Positions 45,253 through 54,297 of a stretch of 64,000 bases of DNA are shown here, one piece after another. The first letter of the stretch is position 1. Every line of letters begins with the position of its first letter. The notes beneath the pieces are model-generated. The model was not told the DNA's origin. It did not search any database and worked only from the letters and a program-made list of their open reading frames with translations. Origin of the DNA: Shewanella sp. (GTDB lineage Bacteria > Pseudomonadota > Gammaproteobacteria > Enterobacterales > Shewanellaceae); NCBI RefSeq assembly GCF_013214165.1, contig NZ_JABSSM010000021.1:62001-126000 (forward strand), written 5' to 3'. The position numbers and the translations under genes are program-made.

Positions 45253-45729
45253 TTAATAATCGATGGTCATTAGCAAACGTGCCTGATATTCAGTATCAAT
45301 ATAATGGCCACGGGGATCTCCCGAGGACTGCAATGTGCCACCAATAAACACACTTGCCATACCATTACTATCGGTAACAACCGACGTGTCGGTTTTGACA
45401 CTGACCAAAGTGAACTGCTGTGTACCGAGCCCCGATGCAACCTGAGTCTGGGCCTGCATAACAGCAGCACCAATGGATAACATCTTATAGCTTGGATACT
45501 GGCTTAATGTGAACTCAGCGGCATGCCCTAGTGTTAACACCCGAAAATGTCGGCTAAAATCGATTTTGCCACTTGGTGTAACACTGATAGTGCCCACTGA
45601 AGAATTATCTATTATCACTATGGTACCGAAGTCAAGAGCCTGTTCGAGCTCCACGGCTGCTTGAGCCGAAGATACAAATAAACAGATTCCAAACAATAAC
45701 TTTATATTAGTGATTCGTATAAAATGCAT
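45253..45729 (-). CDS. DUF4402-like secreted protein (pilin/adhesin candidate)
   Basis: Signal peptide; ELEQALDFGTIVIIDNSSVGTISVTPSG...RLLMTIDY. Confidence 0.75.
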   Translation of the reverse strand: MHFIRITNIKLLFGICLFVSSAQAAVELEQALDFGTIVIIDNSSVGTISVTPSGKIDFSRHFRVLTLGHAAEFTLSQYPSYKMLSIGAAVMQAQTQVASGLGTQQFTLVSVKTDTSVVTDSNGMASVFIGGTLQSSGDPRGHYIDTEYQARLLMTIDY

Positions 45730-45800
45730 TCAGCTCTCTTATGGTACGTAGAAGGCGTCGGTATACAAACCTGCCTTCTACATACGAAGTTCATTACAGG

Positions 45801-46421
45801 TTAGTACGATACGACGACATCAAAAGTACCAGTATAATCACCATCAACATAAGCAGTAATAGCCCCCTCAGTACCACGTTTGTCGGTTTTCAAGGTTGCA
45901 CCAACCGAAAAGGTAACATTACCTTCTGAATCAGCGGCTAGATTCTTAGCTGCATAGGCTTTTCCTTTGTTTGCACCAGATGTGATATAAGCCTCAAAAC
46001 CACTTAAAAGAAAATTAGATGTTTCACTTGGCGCTGAAGCAGCCTTAAGTGTGACGGCATCATCAGCTGGAAGCGTAAGCTCCAGTTTTGAGAATGGTGC
46101 GACTTTAGCTATGGTATAAGTCGCTGCAGCACCATCAACAATAACCTGTGCCGAAGCCTTTACTTTACTGTCAGCTGAAGGGCTATCGCCATTCGCATAG
46201 ATTGTAACCGTAGCAACTTCAGCAGTAGCAGTAGCAGTGCCGATATCTGAAGTGACACGAATAGTACCGAAGTCAATTCCAGTTACTTGCGCCAGATCAA
46301 AAGCATTTTGGACTTTTACAGTCGCCGTAGAGGGCGCAGTTTCTTCAGCTGTAGCTTGAGTTGAACCCGCCGCTAACAAAGCAATGGCAATAACTTTAGA
46401 TAATGTTTTTACGTTAGTCAT
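45801..46421 (-). CDS. DUF4402-like secreted protein (major pilin candidate)
   Basis: Signal peptide; VQNAFDLAQVTGIDFGTIRVTSD...DYTGTFDVVVSY. Confidence 0.75.
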   Translation of the reverse strand: MTNVKTLSKVIAIALLAAGSTQATAEETAPSTATVKVQNAFDLAQVTGIDFGTIRVTSDIGTATATAEVATVTIYANGDSPSADSKVKASAQVIVDGAAATYTIAKVAPFSKLELTLPADDAVTLKAASAPSETSNFLLSGFEAYITSGANKGKAYAAKNLAADSEGNVTFSVGATLKTDKRGTEGAITAYVDGDYTGTFDVVVSY

Positions 46422-46544
46422 AATTTTATTCCGTATATGAATTTATATTCTGTCGACAATTTTCTTTACGTTAAAATCCATCTCTAATGAGACTTACTTT
46501 GTTATCGACACGATAATACACAACTTTAATATTTATTTCTCTTA

Positions 46545-47342
46545 TTAGTAATATTTTATCATTGACTCTCCATTATATTTAACTGCTCGACAATATTGAT
46601 TAGATTTTTTCAGACCAGCACAGACTTCTTGAGCATGTTTTTTTGACTTAAAGACTCCGGCTAACAGCCTGCGATATCGAGTTTCACCCTTTATAATATC
46701 TGTTGAATATGGCAATAGGTCTTTCAATAGTCCCGGATATCTAGCTTGATAACTCAACCAACTAGACTGTACATTTTTCAGCCTAACAAATGATGCTAAA
46801 TGAATCGAAAATTGTTCGCCCTGCTCTACATTTGTCATTCGTGAGTCAATAAATGATTTAACATTAGTAACAACTAAATTATTTTCTGCTGCTTCATTTT
46901 GTGAAACTGACTTTTTTACAGATAGTTTAGATTGGCCATTAACTGTTTCTTTATTGACCACGAATATATCTTTTTCATTATTCAACTGTTCGGCTGTCGG
47001 GTTAGCCTTGAGCTTAGACATCTTGCTTAACTCAGTGATCAAAAACTCTAAATCAGCCTCACTACTCACTAACCGTTTAATGGCAGGGCGCAACTCTTTC
47101 CACTCTTCCCACTCTTTCAAGTGTTGCTCAAACTTCAAAGAAAGCGCTTCAAACCTTTGATTATCATATCTTTGAAGCGATACATCATCAGCAAAACAGT
47201 TGGAAAAACAGAAGCTGGCCAGCATAAACGCTGATAAACGCAAGCAGTGAAGATCAAACTGCTTAAATAATATTCGCTTAATGTTCTGGCTCATGTTAGC
47301 CATCTCTGCGCCCTCTAAAATCAACAAATAAAAATAGTTCAA
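46545..47342 (-). CDS. SPOR-domain protein at the start of the chaperone-usher-like cluster
   Basis: C-terminal FSIHLASFVRLKNVQSSWLSYQARYPGLL...RYRRLLAGVFKSKKHAQEVCAGLKKSNQYCRAV is SPOR-like. Confidence 0.7.
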   Translation of the reverse strand: MNYFYLLILEGAEMANMSQNIKRILFKQFDLHCLRLSAFMLASFCFSNCFADDVSLQRYDNQRFEALSLKFEQHLKEWEEWKELRPAIKRLVSSEADLEFLITELSKMSKLKANPTAEQLNNEKDIFVVNKETVNGQSKLSVKKSVSQNEAAENNLVVTNVKSFIDSRMTNVEQGEQFSIHLASFVRLKNVQSSWLSYQARYPGLLKDLLPYSTDIIKGETRYRRLLAGVFKSKKHAQEVCAGLKKSNQYCRAVKYNGESMIKYY

Positions 47343-48281
47343 TATTCAAACAGAAAAGCCACCATTAAAACTTAACCTTCTCAAAACAAGCTTCACCACT
47401 CATCAAGATAATGCCAAAATGATGCCAACTTATTTATATAACCACGTAACACATGTATCATTGATACAAATTGTGATAAGCATCACAAAGACGCAGTAAA
47501 TTAAACAGAATTTTTAATAATCAGTAACTATTAACTTGCTTATAATGATTTAACCTGACCTCATAGCGTTTAAAATACCAGCAAAACCTCGTATTAAAGT
47601 AATACATCATTAATTTTAAGTGCTCGAATGTATATTTATTAATCGGCTAACATGTCAAAAAATAATCGTTACCGCTTATTATTTATATCCCGAAGTCATT
47701 TTCATGACAGATATATAAAAGTTTATTAGGTGGCGGGAAACAATTACCACTTATAAATTAAATCTAATATTTAGATCGAACAAACAGAAATCAAACCTTC
47801 ATCACAAAGATGTTTTAAAATTAAATGTTTAAATAAATTTGAGAAACAAACAGCAACAATAAACAGTAAGCTCATAAAGACGATTTATAAATTCTGTCGG
47901 GTATAGGGTTGTCAATATAGGCTCCATCAATAGCCCTGCGGATATTCCACAGCCACACTGTTTTTGCTATAGTGCCAGCCATTCTAGATGAGAGGCTTTA
48001 GACACGGTTCGCTCCCTGTTGTGCCGACTCTGCATGTATTAAAATGTCAGTTTCACGCTCGTCTCCCCCAAGCGCTTGCCTATGCCTGATTTTATGATCG
48101 GGTGCATAGAAATGCTGGGCATAAGATCACAATAACTGATCAACTTGAAGGCAATTTAGGCTGGGCTGATATACTCTAGCGAACACGCATTCAGGCAGAG
48201 CCTTTTCCTTCACGCGAAGCAACCTATGAATTGGTATTCACGAAAGCCTAATTTTAATCAGATGACTGACTTTAAGGATTG

Positions 48282-49571
48282 ATTATGACCCGCTCCGAAA
48301 CGCTATTTGCACAGGCTAAAAAAACGATCCCCGGTGGCGTTAACTCGCCAGTACGTGCTTTCAATGGCGTAGGTGGCTCGCCACTCTTCATCGAGAAAGC
48401 CGATGGCGCCTATATCTATGATGCCGACGGTAAGGCATATATCGATTATGTCGGTTCTTGGGGACCGATGATCTTAGGTCATAACCACCCTAAGATCCGT
48501 CAAGCCGTTTTAGACGCGGTTGAAAATGGTCTATCTTTCGGTGCCCCGACTGAGCTTGAAGTCAAAATGGCGGAGAAGGTCATCGAGATGGTGCCTTCCA
48601 TGGAACAGGTGCGTATGGTGAGTTCAGGTACCGAAGCCACCATGAGTGCGATTCGTTTGGCACGAGGCTTCACTAACCGTGACAAGATCTTGAAATTTGA
48701 AGGCTGTTACCACGGCCACGCCGACTGCTTATTGGTTAAAGCTGGATCCGGTGCTCTGACTCTGGGTCAGCCAAGCTCTCCTGGGATCCCTGAAGATTTC
48801 GCTAAGCACACACTGACAGCCAGCTATAATGAGCTTGATTCAGTCAAGGCACTGTTCGAGCAATATCCAGAAGAGATCTCTTGCATCATACTCGAGCCTG
48901 TTGCCGGCAACATGAACTGTATCCCACCAGTAAAAGGTTTCTTAGAAGGCCTGCGTACTCTCTGTGATCAGTACGGTGCCTTGCTTGTTATCGATGAGGT
49001 AATGACAGGTTTCCGTGTATCTAAGGGCGGCGCTCAAGGCCACTACGGCATCACACCTGATCTAACGACTCTTGGTAAAGTGATCGGTGGCGGCATGCCT
49101 GTTGGCGCATTCGGCGGGCGTAAGGACGTGATGCAGTTTATCGCACCTACGGGGCCGGTATATCAGGCGGGCACACTATCGGGTAACCCAATTGCCATGT
49201 CTGCTGGCCTTGCTCAACTGGATGCACTCTGTGAAGACGGCGTCTACGAAGAGCTTGCCGCTAAGACTAAGCGTATCGCAGAGGGCTTCAAGGCTGCGGC
49301 GAACAAGCACGGCATCCCTATGTCCATCAACTATGTGGGTGGCATGTTCGGTTTATTCTTCACCGAAGAAGAGAAGGTAACAACATTCGCTCAAGTCACT
49401 AAATGTGATGCCGACAAGTTCCCCATCTTCTATCACGGCATGTTAGATGAAGGTGTTTACTTAGCACCGAGTGCTTATGAAGCAGGTTTCCTGTCGATGG
49501 CTCACGGTGAGAAAGAGATCGAAGCGACACTGGCAGCTGCCGATCGTGTCTTTGCTAAGATGGCTAAATAA
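48282..49571 (+). CDS. hemL: Glutamate-1-semialdehyde 2,1-aminomutase
   Basis: [56 protein letters not shown] motif [18 protein letters not shown]. Confidence 0.97.
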   Translation: MMTRSETLFAQAKKTIPGGVNSPVRAFNGVGGSPLFIEKADGAYIYDADGKAYIDYVGSWGPMILGHNHPKIRQAVLDAVENGLSFGAPTELEVKMAEKVIEMVPSMEQVRMVSSGTEATMSAIRLARGFTNRDKILKFEGCYHGHADCLLVKAGSGALTLGQPSSPGIPEDFAKHTLTASYNELDSVKALFEQYPEEISCIILEPVAGNMNCIPPVKGFLEGLRTLCDQYGALLVIDEVMTGFRVSKGGAQGHYGITPDLTTLGKVIGGGMPVGAFGGRKDVMQFIAPTGPVYQAGTLSGNPIAMSAGLAQLDALCEDGVYEELAAKTKRIAEGFKAAANKHGIPMSINYVGGMFGLFFTEEEKVTTFAQVTKCDADKFPIFYHGMLDEGVYLAPSAYEAGFLSMAHGEKEIEATLAAADRVFAKMAK

Positions 49572-49594
49572 GTTAACTAAATTTACTAGTACAG

Positions 49595-49622
49595 AAAAGG
49601 ACGCTTCAAGCGTCCTTTTTTA
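49595..49622 (+). terminator. Rho-independent terminator after hemL
   Basis: aaaaggacgcttcaagcgtcctttttt. Confidence 0.85.
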
Positions 49623-49665
49623 TTGCCAGATTCATATTGGCAGAAGCCAGCTTACCTATCTACAA

Positions 49666-49735
49666 CTCACAGCGAGAAAGAGATAGTGGCGATATTGGCA
49701 GCTGCCGATCGCGTATTCGCTAAGATGACTAAGTA
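49666..49735 (+). pseudogene. Duplicate remnant of the hemL 3' end
   Basis: actcacagcgagaaagagata... translates [23 protein letters not shown] vs hemL end [23 protein letters not shown]. Confidence 0.85.
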
Positions 49736-49800
49736 ACTCGTTAACTCAATAGCGAGGTCAAATTCCCAAGGAATACCAAGGCAATAGTGAATATTTAAGA

Positions 49801-50001
49801 CTAGAAACCATCTCGGTTTCTCTTTGAGCCCCAAGTCGAGCGTAGGATAAACAAAGCGATAACGCCTTGAATAAGCAGTGGGCTATTATCCATGGCAATA
49901 GAAGGCTTGTTCACAATGCCTAAATTAACGAGCTGTATAGCACAAATCACCAGCCAAACTAAGGAGCCTAACAGCAACACGGCTCGAAATATAAACTTCA
50001 T
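49801..50001 (-). CDS. Small membrane protein
   Basis: MKFIFRAVLLLGSLVWLVICAIQLVNLG... two hydrophobic segments. Confidence 0.5.
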   Translation of the reverse strand: MKFIFRAVLLLGSLVWLVICAIQLVNLGIVNKPSIAMDNSPLLIQGVIALFILRSTWGSKRNRDGF

Positions 50002-50535
50002 ACGCCCCCAACAAAACACTTCTGCTCTAGGTTTTATCTGCACTCAGGAATTAGAGCCTAAAATGCTAGACCTAGTGGCTATAATAAGTACAAGATACTG
50101 ATTATTTATTGAGCGGTCAATTATTTGACTCTGTCACAAAAAATGACGGGCATACTGATTTTTCAGTTAACTGCATTGGATATCAAACCAATATCGATAA
50201 GCCATTGAACCCAAGTCTTTTATTGGATTACAAATACCATCTAATGATAAGAAATCATTTCACACTTTTCTAAACTTACTCACGTTACTCAAATGTTCAT
50301 ATCAAATGAACAGGATTTAATAAATTAAAAATCAGGCTCAAATTTCGGCTTAACTAGCCTAATGCAAGATGCTCCGCTGCACAAAAACACCGGAAAACAG
50401 AGCCAGTTAACACTTGTGTTATTAACATCTGTGTGGCCTAATCCGCCCGCTCGACACACCAAGCTTAAATAAACCTTAATTCTGGATATTGCTTGCCCGC
50501 ACCAGGCAATAAAAATCTTCTGTAGGAACTGATGT

Positions 50536-51783
50536 ATGCTCAACATATTCCTGATATCCCTCGCTGTTTTAGCCCTATTAAGTATCATTTTCGAAGAGGT
50601 CACGCACCTCAATAAAACCAAGACAACCCTATTCTTCGGGTGTATCTCATGGATCGTACTATTTATCTCGGCCGGAGATGCTAGCCATGAGAAACTCGTC
50701 GAAGCTGAACTCAACGAAAACCTACTCGAGATAGCAAGCCTCTGGCTGTTCCTCATGTCGACCATGACATTTGTGGCCTATCTCAACGCGAAAGGCATGA
50801 TCCAAATACTGGTACAGAAGCTTTTCCCCCAACGAGTATCCGTACGTTTACTCATGATACAAGTCGCTTTCTTCTCGCTGGTACTGTCCGCTATCTGTGA
50901 CAACGTCACCGCGACTCTGGTCTCACTGGGCTTGTTAACCACCTTTAAGCTCGATAGCCAGATGCGTCGCCGCATGGCGGTGTTAATCATTTTTGCCGTA
51001 AACTCAGGCGGGGTTGCCTTGATCACGGGTGATGTCACTACCTTGATGATCTTTCTCGGTGGCCATGTGCAGATGTCCGAACTCATAGTGCTCTTCATAC
51101 CTGCAACCGTCAGTGTGATGTTGCTAGCCGTGCTCTTCTCTCTCAAGGCTGAAGGACATGTCAGCACCACGCCGATCACGCGGAGTTTTCAAAGGGTCGA
51201 TGTGATAATTGCCATCATATTCTTCTCTACCATAGTGGCGACCATGGCACTGAATGTCTTGTTTGGCATCCCGCCGGTGCTGACCTTCTTAACCGGTTTA
51301 TCTATCATGTTCCTAGTGGGCACCACCTCGCGCACCAATAAAGAAGAGCTACAGATCCTCGAATATATCAGGCAAGTTGAATATGATACCTTGTTATTTT
51401 TCCTCGGTATCTTGCTGTTAGTAGGCATGCTAAAGGAGATTGGTGCCTTAGATCTACTCACTCAGGTCTACGCTCAATTTGATCCAAATATCTCTAATTT
51501 TGTAGCGGGTATAGGCTCGGCATTACTCGATAATGTGCCGCTAACTGCGGCGCTGTTAAAAGCCCAGCCAGTACTCAGCACCCCAGAGTGGCTAGGATTA
51601 ACATACTCGGTTGGTGTGGGAGGTTCACTGCTCGTCATAGGATCGGCGGCAGGCATCATTGCCATGAGCAAGGTAAAGGAACTCACCTTTGTCAGTTACC
51701 TTAAATATGTACCTGCGCTGCTATTGTGCTATAGCGTGGGTTACGGGCTAACCCTATTCCTATCATATAAATTTTTCGGTTAA
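50536..51783 (+). CDS. nhaD: Na+/H+ antiporter NhaD-type
   Basis: LFFGCISWIVLFIS; ICDNVTATLVSLGLL; FFLGILLLVGMLKEIGALDLL; GIGSALLDNVPLTAALL. Confidence 0.9.
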   Translation: MLNIFLISLAVLALLSIIFEEVTHLNKTKTTLFFGCISWIVLFISAGDASHEKLVEAELNENLLEIASLWLFLMSTMTFVAYLNAKGMIQILVQKLFPQRVSVRLLMIQVAFFSLVLSAICDNVTATLVSLGLLTTFKLDSQMRRRMAVLIIFAVNSGGVALITGDVTTLMIFLGGHVQMSELIVLFIPATVSVMLLAVLFSLKAEGHVSTTPITRSFQRVDVIIAIIFFSTIVATMALNVLFGIPPVLTFLTGLSIMFLVGTTSRTNKEELQILEYIRQVEYDTLLFFLGILLLVGMLKEIGALDLLTQVYAQFDPNISNFVAGIGSALLDNVPLTAALLKAQPVLSTPEWLGLTYSVGVGGSLLVIGSAAGIIAMSKVKELTFVSYLKYVPALLLCYSVGYGLTLFLSYKFFG

Positions 51784-51807
51784 GCCAGCTCAACCGAGCA
51801 GACCAAA

Positions 51808-51834
51808 AGAGGGCGCCAATCGGCGCCCTCTTTT
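51808..51834 (+). terminator. Rho-independent terminator after nhaD
   Basis: agagggcgccaatcggcgccctctttt. Confidence 0.85.
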
Positions 51835-51852
51835 ATCTGTAAAATCAGAGCC

Positions 51853-51934
51853 TAAAATCAGAGCCAGCCATTATAAATCAATAACATAATCCATAAAATC
51901 AGAGCCAGCCATTATAAATCAATAACATAATCCA
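51853..51934. repeat. Exact 41-bp tandem duplication
   Basis: taaaatcagagccagccattataaatcaataacataatcca at 51853-51893 and 51894-51934. Confidence 0.95.
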
Positions 51935-52128
51935 AACTCAACAGAAATTGGCATCAACTTTAAACTCGACTTGATTAAACGTTGGGTATTCCCGATAGCG
52001 TCACATATTTTTCAGTGAAACTCTAGCGATAGGAGGATTTCAAACAAAATAGCGATTTTCAGGCAGGACTTGTGGCCTCAAGTTATTGAGGAGGGAAAAG
52101 GGAGATAGAGTCTGTTGATGCAGTCTAG

Positions 52129-53109
52129 TTATCTGCTAGTTTCTAGATATTGACAGCACTTAGCAAAGTGCCGTCGTCGCTTATCTAAATGTTCACAATA
52201 GCTGGTGAGCTCTTGCAAGGTTCCTACTGGGCCATGAAATAATTTACCAAATTCAGAAGTCAGTTTTATCCAGTTATCTGCTGAGATATTGATTCTAGTT
52301 AATATCTTAGATGCACTTGAAGATATAGCCCCACGCTTGTCATCACGGATTATCCTGCCAGTTTCATCGACCAGCTCTAGATACTCTTTGAGTGAGAAGT
52401 TTATGCCTTTAGCTTGGTTCAGTTGTTCATTTCCAATAAAAGGCAGGAGTTTTTCTGGTTGTTTACCTTTTAAAGCGGCGTTAACTCGCAATTGGAGACT
52501 CGTATGGTCAGAGTCTTCCGGGGTTTTAGCCATTTTTGCCCTAATAGGATTGAGCTCTACATATGCCATACAAGCCAGCACTGCGGTTTCATCGAGTAAA
52601 GCTTGGCTCTTGAACCGCCCTTCCCAGAAATGCCCCGTGCAGTTATCCTCTTTATTCGCCATCCTCGCGATTGGCTCATTGAGACAGCGCATAAACCAAC
52701 TTATGTCACTTAATCTGCCTCGATATACGGCTATTGAATGTTTGAGGGCGATGATTTCATGGCTTTCAATTATCTCACATTTTACAAATTTCTGAGTGAT
52801 TTCAGTCCCTTTAAACAGTTGATGCCACTGCTCTACCACCTCTCTGTCACTCCACCTATTGGCAAGTTCGATATCAATACGCAGCACCAAGTGAAGATGA
52901 TTACTCATTACCGCATAAGCCGCCACATCAATAGCAAACACGCCCGCTAAATTTAATATCTGATTTTCAATCCATCCACGCCGATGCTCATAAGATTTCC
53001 CTGTAAAATCATCCACTCCCGCAATGAAGGTTTGTCGGACTGTTCGGCTGCAGCAATGGTAGAATAAAGTGTCTTCAATACTAATTTGAGTATTTCGTGG
53101 ACGGGGCAT
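52129..53109 (-). CDS. Y1-family (IS200/REP-associated-like) transposase
   Basis: AYAVMSNHLHLVLRI HUH motif, FWEGRFKSQALLDETAVLACMAYVELNPIRAKMAKTPEDSDHTS; ATG at 53109 preceded by aggagg. Confidence 0.85.
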   Translation of the reverse strand: MPRPRNTQISIEDTLFYHCCSRTVRQTFIAGVDDFTGKSYEHRRGWIENQILNLAGVFAIDVAAYAVMSNHLHLVLRIDIELANRWSDREVVEQWHQLFKGTEITQKFVKCEIIESHEIIALKHSIAVYRGRLSDISWFMRCLNEPIARMANKEDNCTGHFWEGRFKSQALLDETAVLACMAYVELNPIRAKMAKTPEDSDHTSLQLRVNAALKGKQPEKLLPFIGNEQLNQAKGINFSLKEYLELVDETGRIIRDDKRGAISSSASKILTRINISADNWIKLTSEFGKLFHGPVGTLQELTSYCEHLDKRRRHFAKCCQYLETSR

Positions 53110-53206
53110 AGCCACCTCCTACATCAACCAATGTTTAAAGCTTAGTAGGTGGCCCTTGATTCATCAATTAACAATCCCTCTCTCAAGTTTTGCCAATTAA
53201 TAATGC

Positions 53207-53346
53207 CTGTCTCTATTTTTTAATGGCTGTCTCTATTTTTTTTATGCCTGTCTCTATTTCTTGATTAACAATCCCTGTCTCTATTTTTTTTATGGCTGTC
53301 TCTATTTTTTTTCTGTCTCTATTTTTTTTATGGCTGTCTCTATTTT
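53207..53346. repeat. Seven copies of CTGTCTCTATTT with T-rich spacers
   Basis: Copies begin at 53207, 53227, 53248, 53275, 53296, 53313 and 53334. Confidence 0.9.
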
Positions 53347-53352
53347 TTTTCT

Positions 53353-54297
53353 CTATATCGCCGGTACCTTAAATTTAGTGCCTTGTATCGATAACACCAC
53401 ATCTCTGGATCTAATTTCAACTATGTCTAGCTTCCCCCCAATCTTATCGCCTTCCTGTAGCTCAGCCCCATCAACATTGAGCCAACGATTGTCAGGATTG
53501 GTGGAATACACATGGGCATTGATATTAAATTCAGGCACCTGCAACTGGAGTCCGCCAGGTAACTGACCATACTTGGGCAGGGTATCTGATTTTTCAGCTG
53601 GCATAAGATCGAGTTCACGCGCAGTCATGGGAGCCGCGAGTGAGTTTCTTACCTCAACCGCTGTTAACGCAGCCTCAAAGGCGGCCAATAAGTTATTTTC
53701 ATCTTGATACTTGTTCGGCGTAGCAGAAGCCAGTTCCAATCCGACCTCAGATGCGGCTCGATTGACTTTGAACTTCAGAGTCGCAAGCATATCTTGACCC
53801 TGCTGATTGGCATTGGCCCCAAGTATGATCGGCTCACTGACCGAACGATGAGTTAAACCAGTCGTTGCCGCTTTAGTTGAAGTCGTGGCGGGCTCAACAT
53901 ATTGCATTTGCTGCGGCCTATTATCAAGATAACGTTCGGCCCTGGGGCGCTCGGTCGCTACAGGCAAGGCCACCTTTCCCGCGAGTCTAATACTCTGCTC
54001 ATTTTCTAATGAACCAAGTTGCGGAGATGTGGCAGGTATTTCATTAGGCTCTTGCTGAAGTGCCAGTGCTAATTTAGGCTCAGATACTTGACTGGAATCA
54101 CCGACAAGATAGCCCTGGCCCAACCAAGCTATGATGGCCAGGAGTATGAGAATGAATCCCACCAAGAGGACGGGTAAATATCTCTGCCTGTTACCAGAGA
54201 AATTATCATACTGAGCCCTAGGCGTTAATACGGGATCGATACCAGCATCCAGCTCCTGGCTTTTAGCACGTGTCACCGCATCGAGTAGAATGGACAT
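53353..54297 (-). CDS. General secretion pathway protein B (ExeB/GspB-like)
   Basis: MSILLDAVTRAKSQE N-terminus, single TM, C-terminal LPGGLQLQVPEFNINAHVYSTNPDNRWLNVDGAELQEGDKI. Confidence 0.85.
   Translation of the reverse strand: MSILLDAVTRAKSQELDAGIDPVLTPRAQYDNFSGNRQRYLPVLLVGFILILLAIIAWLGQGYLVGDSSQVSEPKLALALQQEPNEIPATSPQLGSLENEQSIRLAGKVALPVATERPRAERYLDNRPQQMQYVEPATTSTKAATTGLTHRSVSEPIILGANANQQGQDMLATLKFKVNRAASEVGLELASATPNKYQDENNLLAAFEAALTAVEVRNSLAAPMTARELDLMPAEKSDTLPKYGQLPGGLQLQVPEFNINAHVYSTNPDNRWLNVDGAELQEGDKIGGKLDIVEIRSRDVVLSIQGTKFKVPAI

Noticed and set aside
52289-52795. 168-aa plus-strand ORF
   Set aside because: Fully antisense to the Y1 transposase, which has clear family motifs.
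53207-53346. Possible CRISPR array
   Set aside because: Repeats are only 12 bp, spacers are T-rich and about 5-15 bp, and no cas genes are present.
53261-53566. 101-aa ORF starting MINNPCLYFFYGCLYFFSVSIFF
   Set aside because: Translation of the CTGTCTCTATTT repeat array followed by antisense of exeB; not a real protein.
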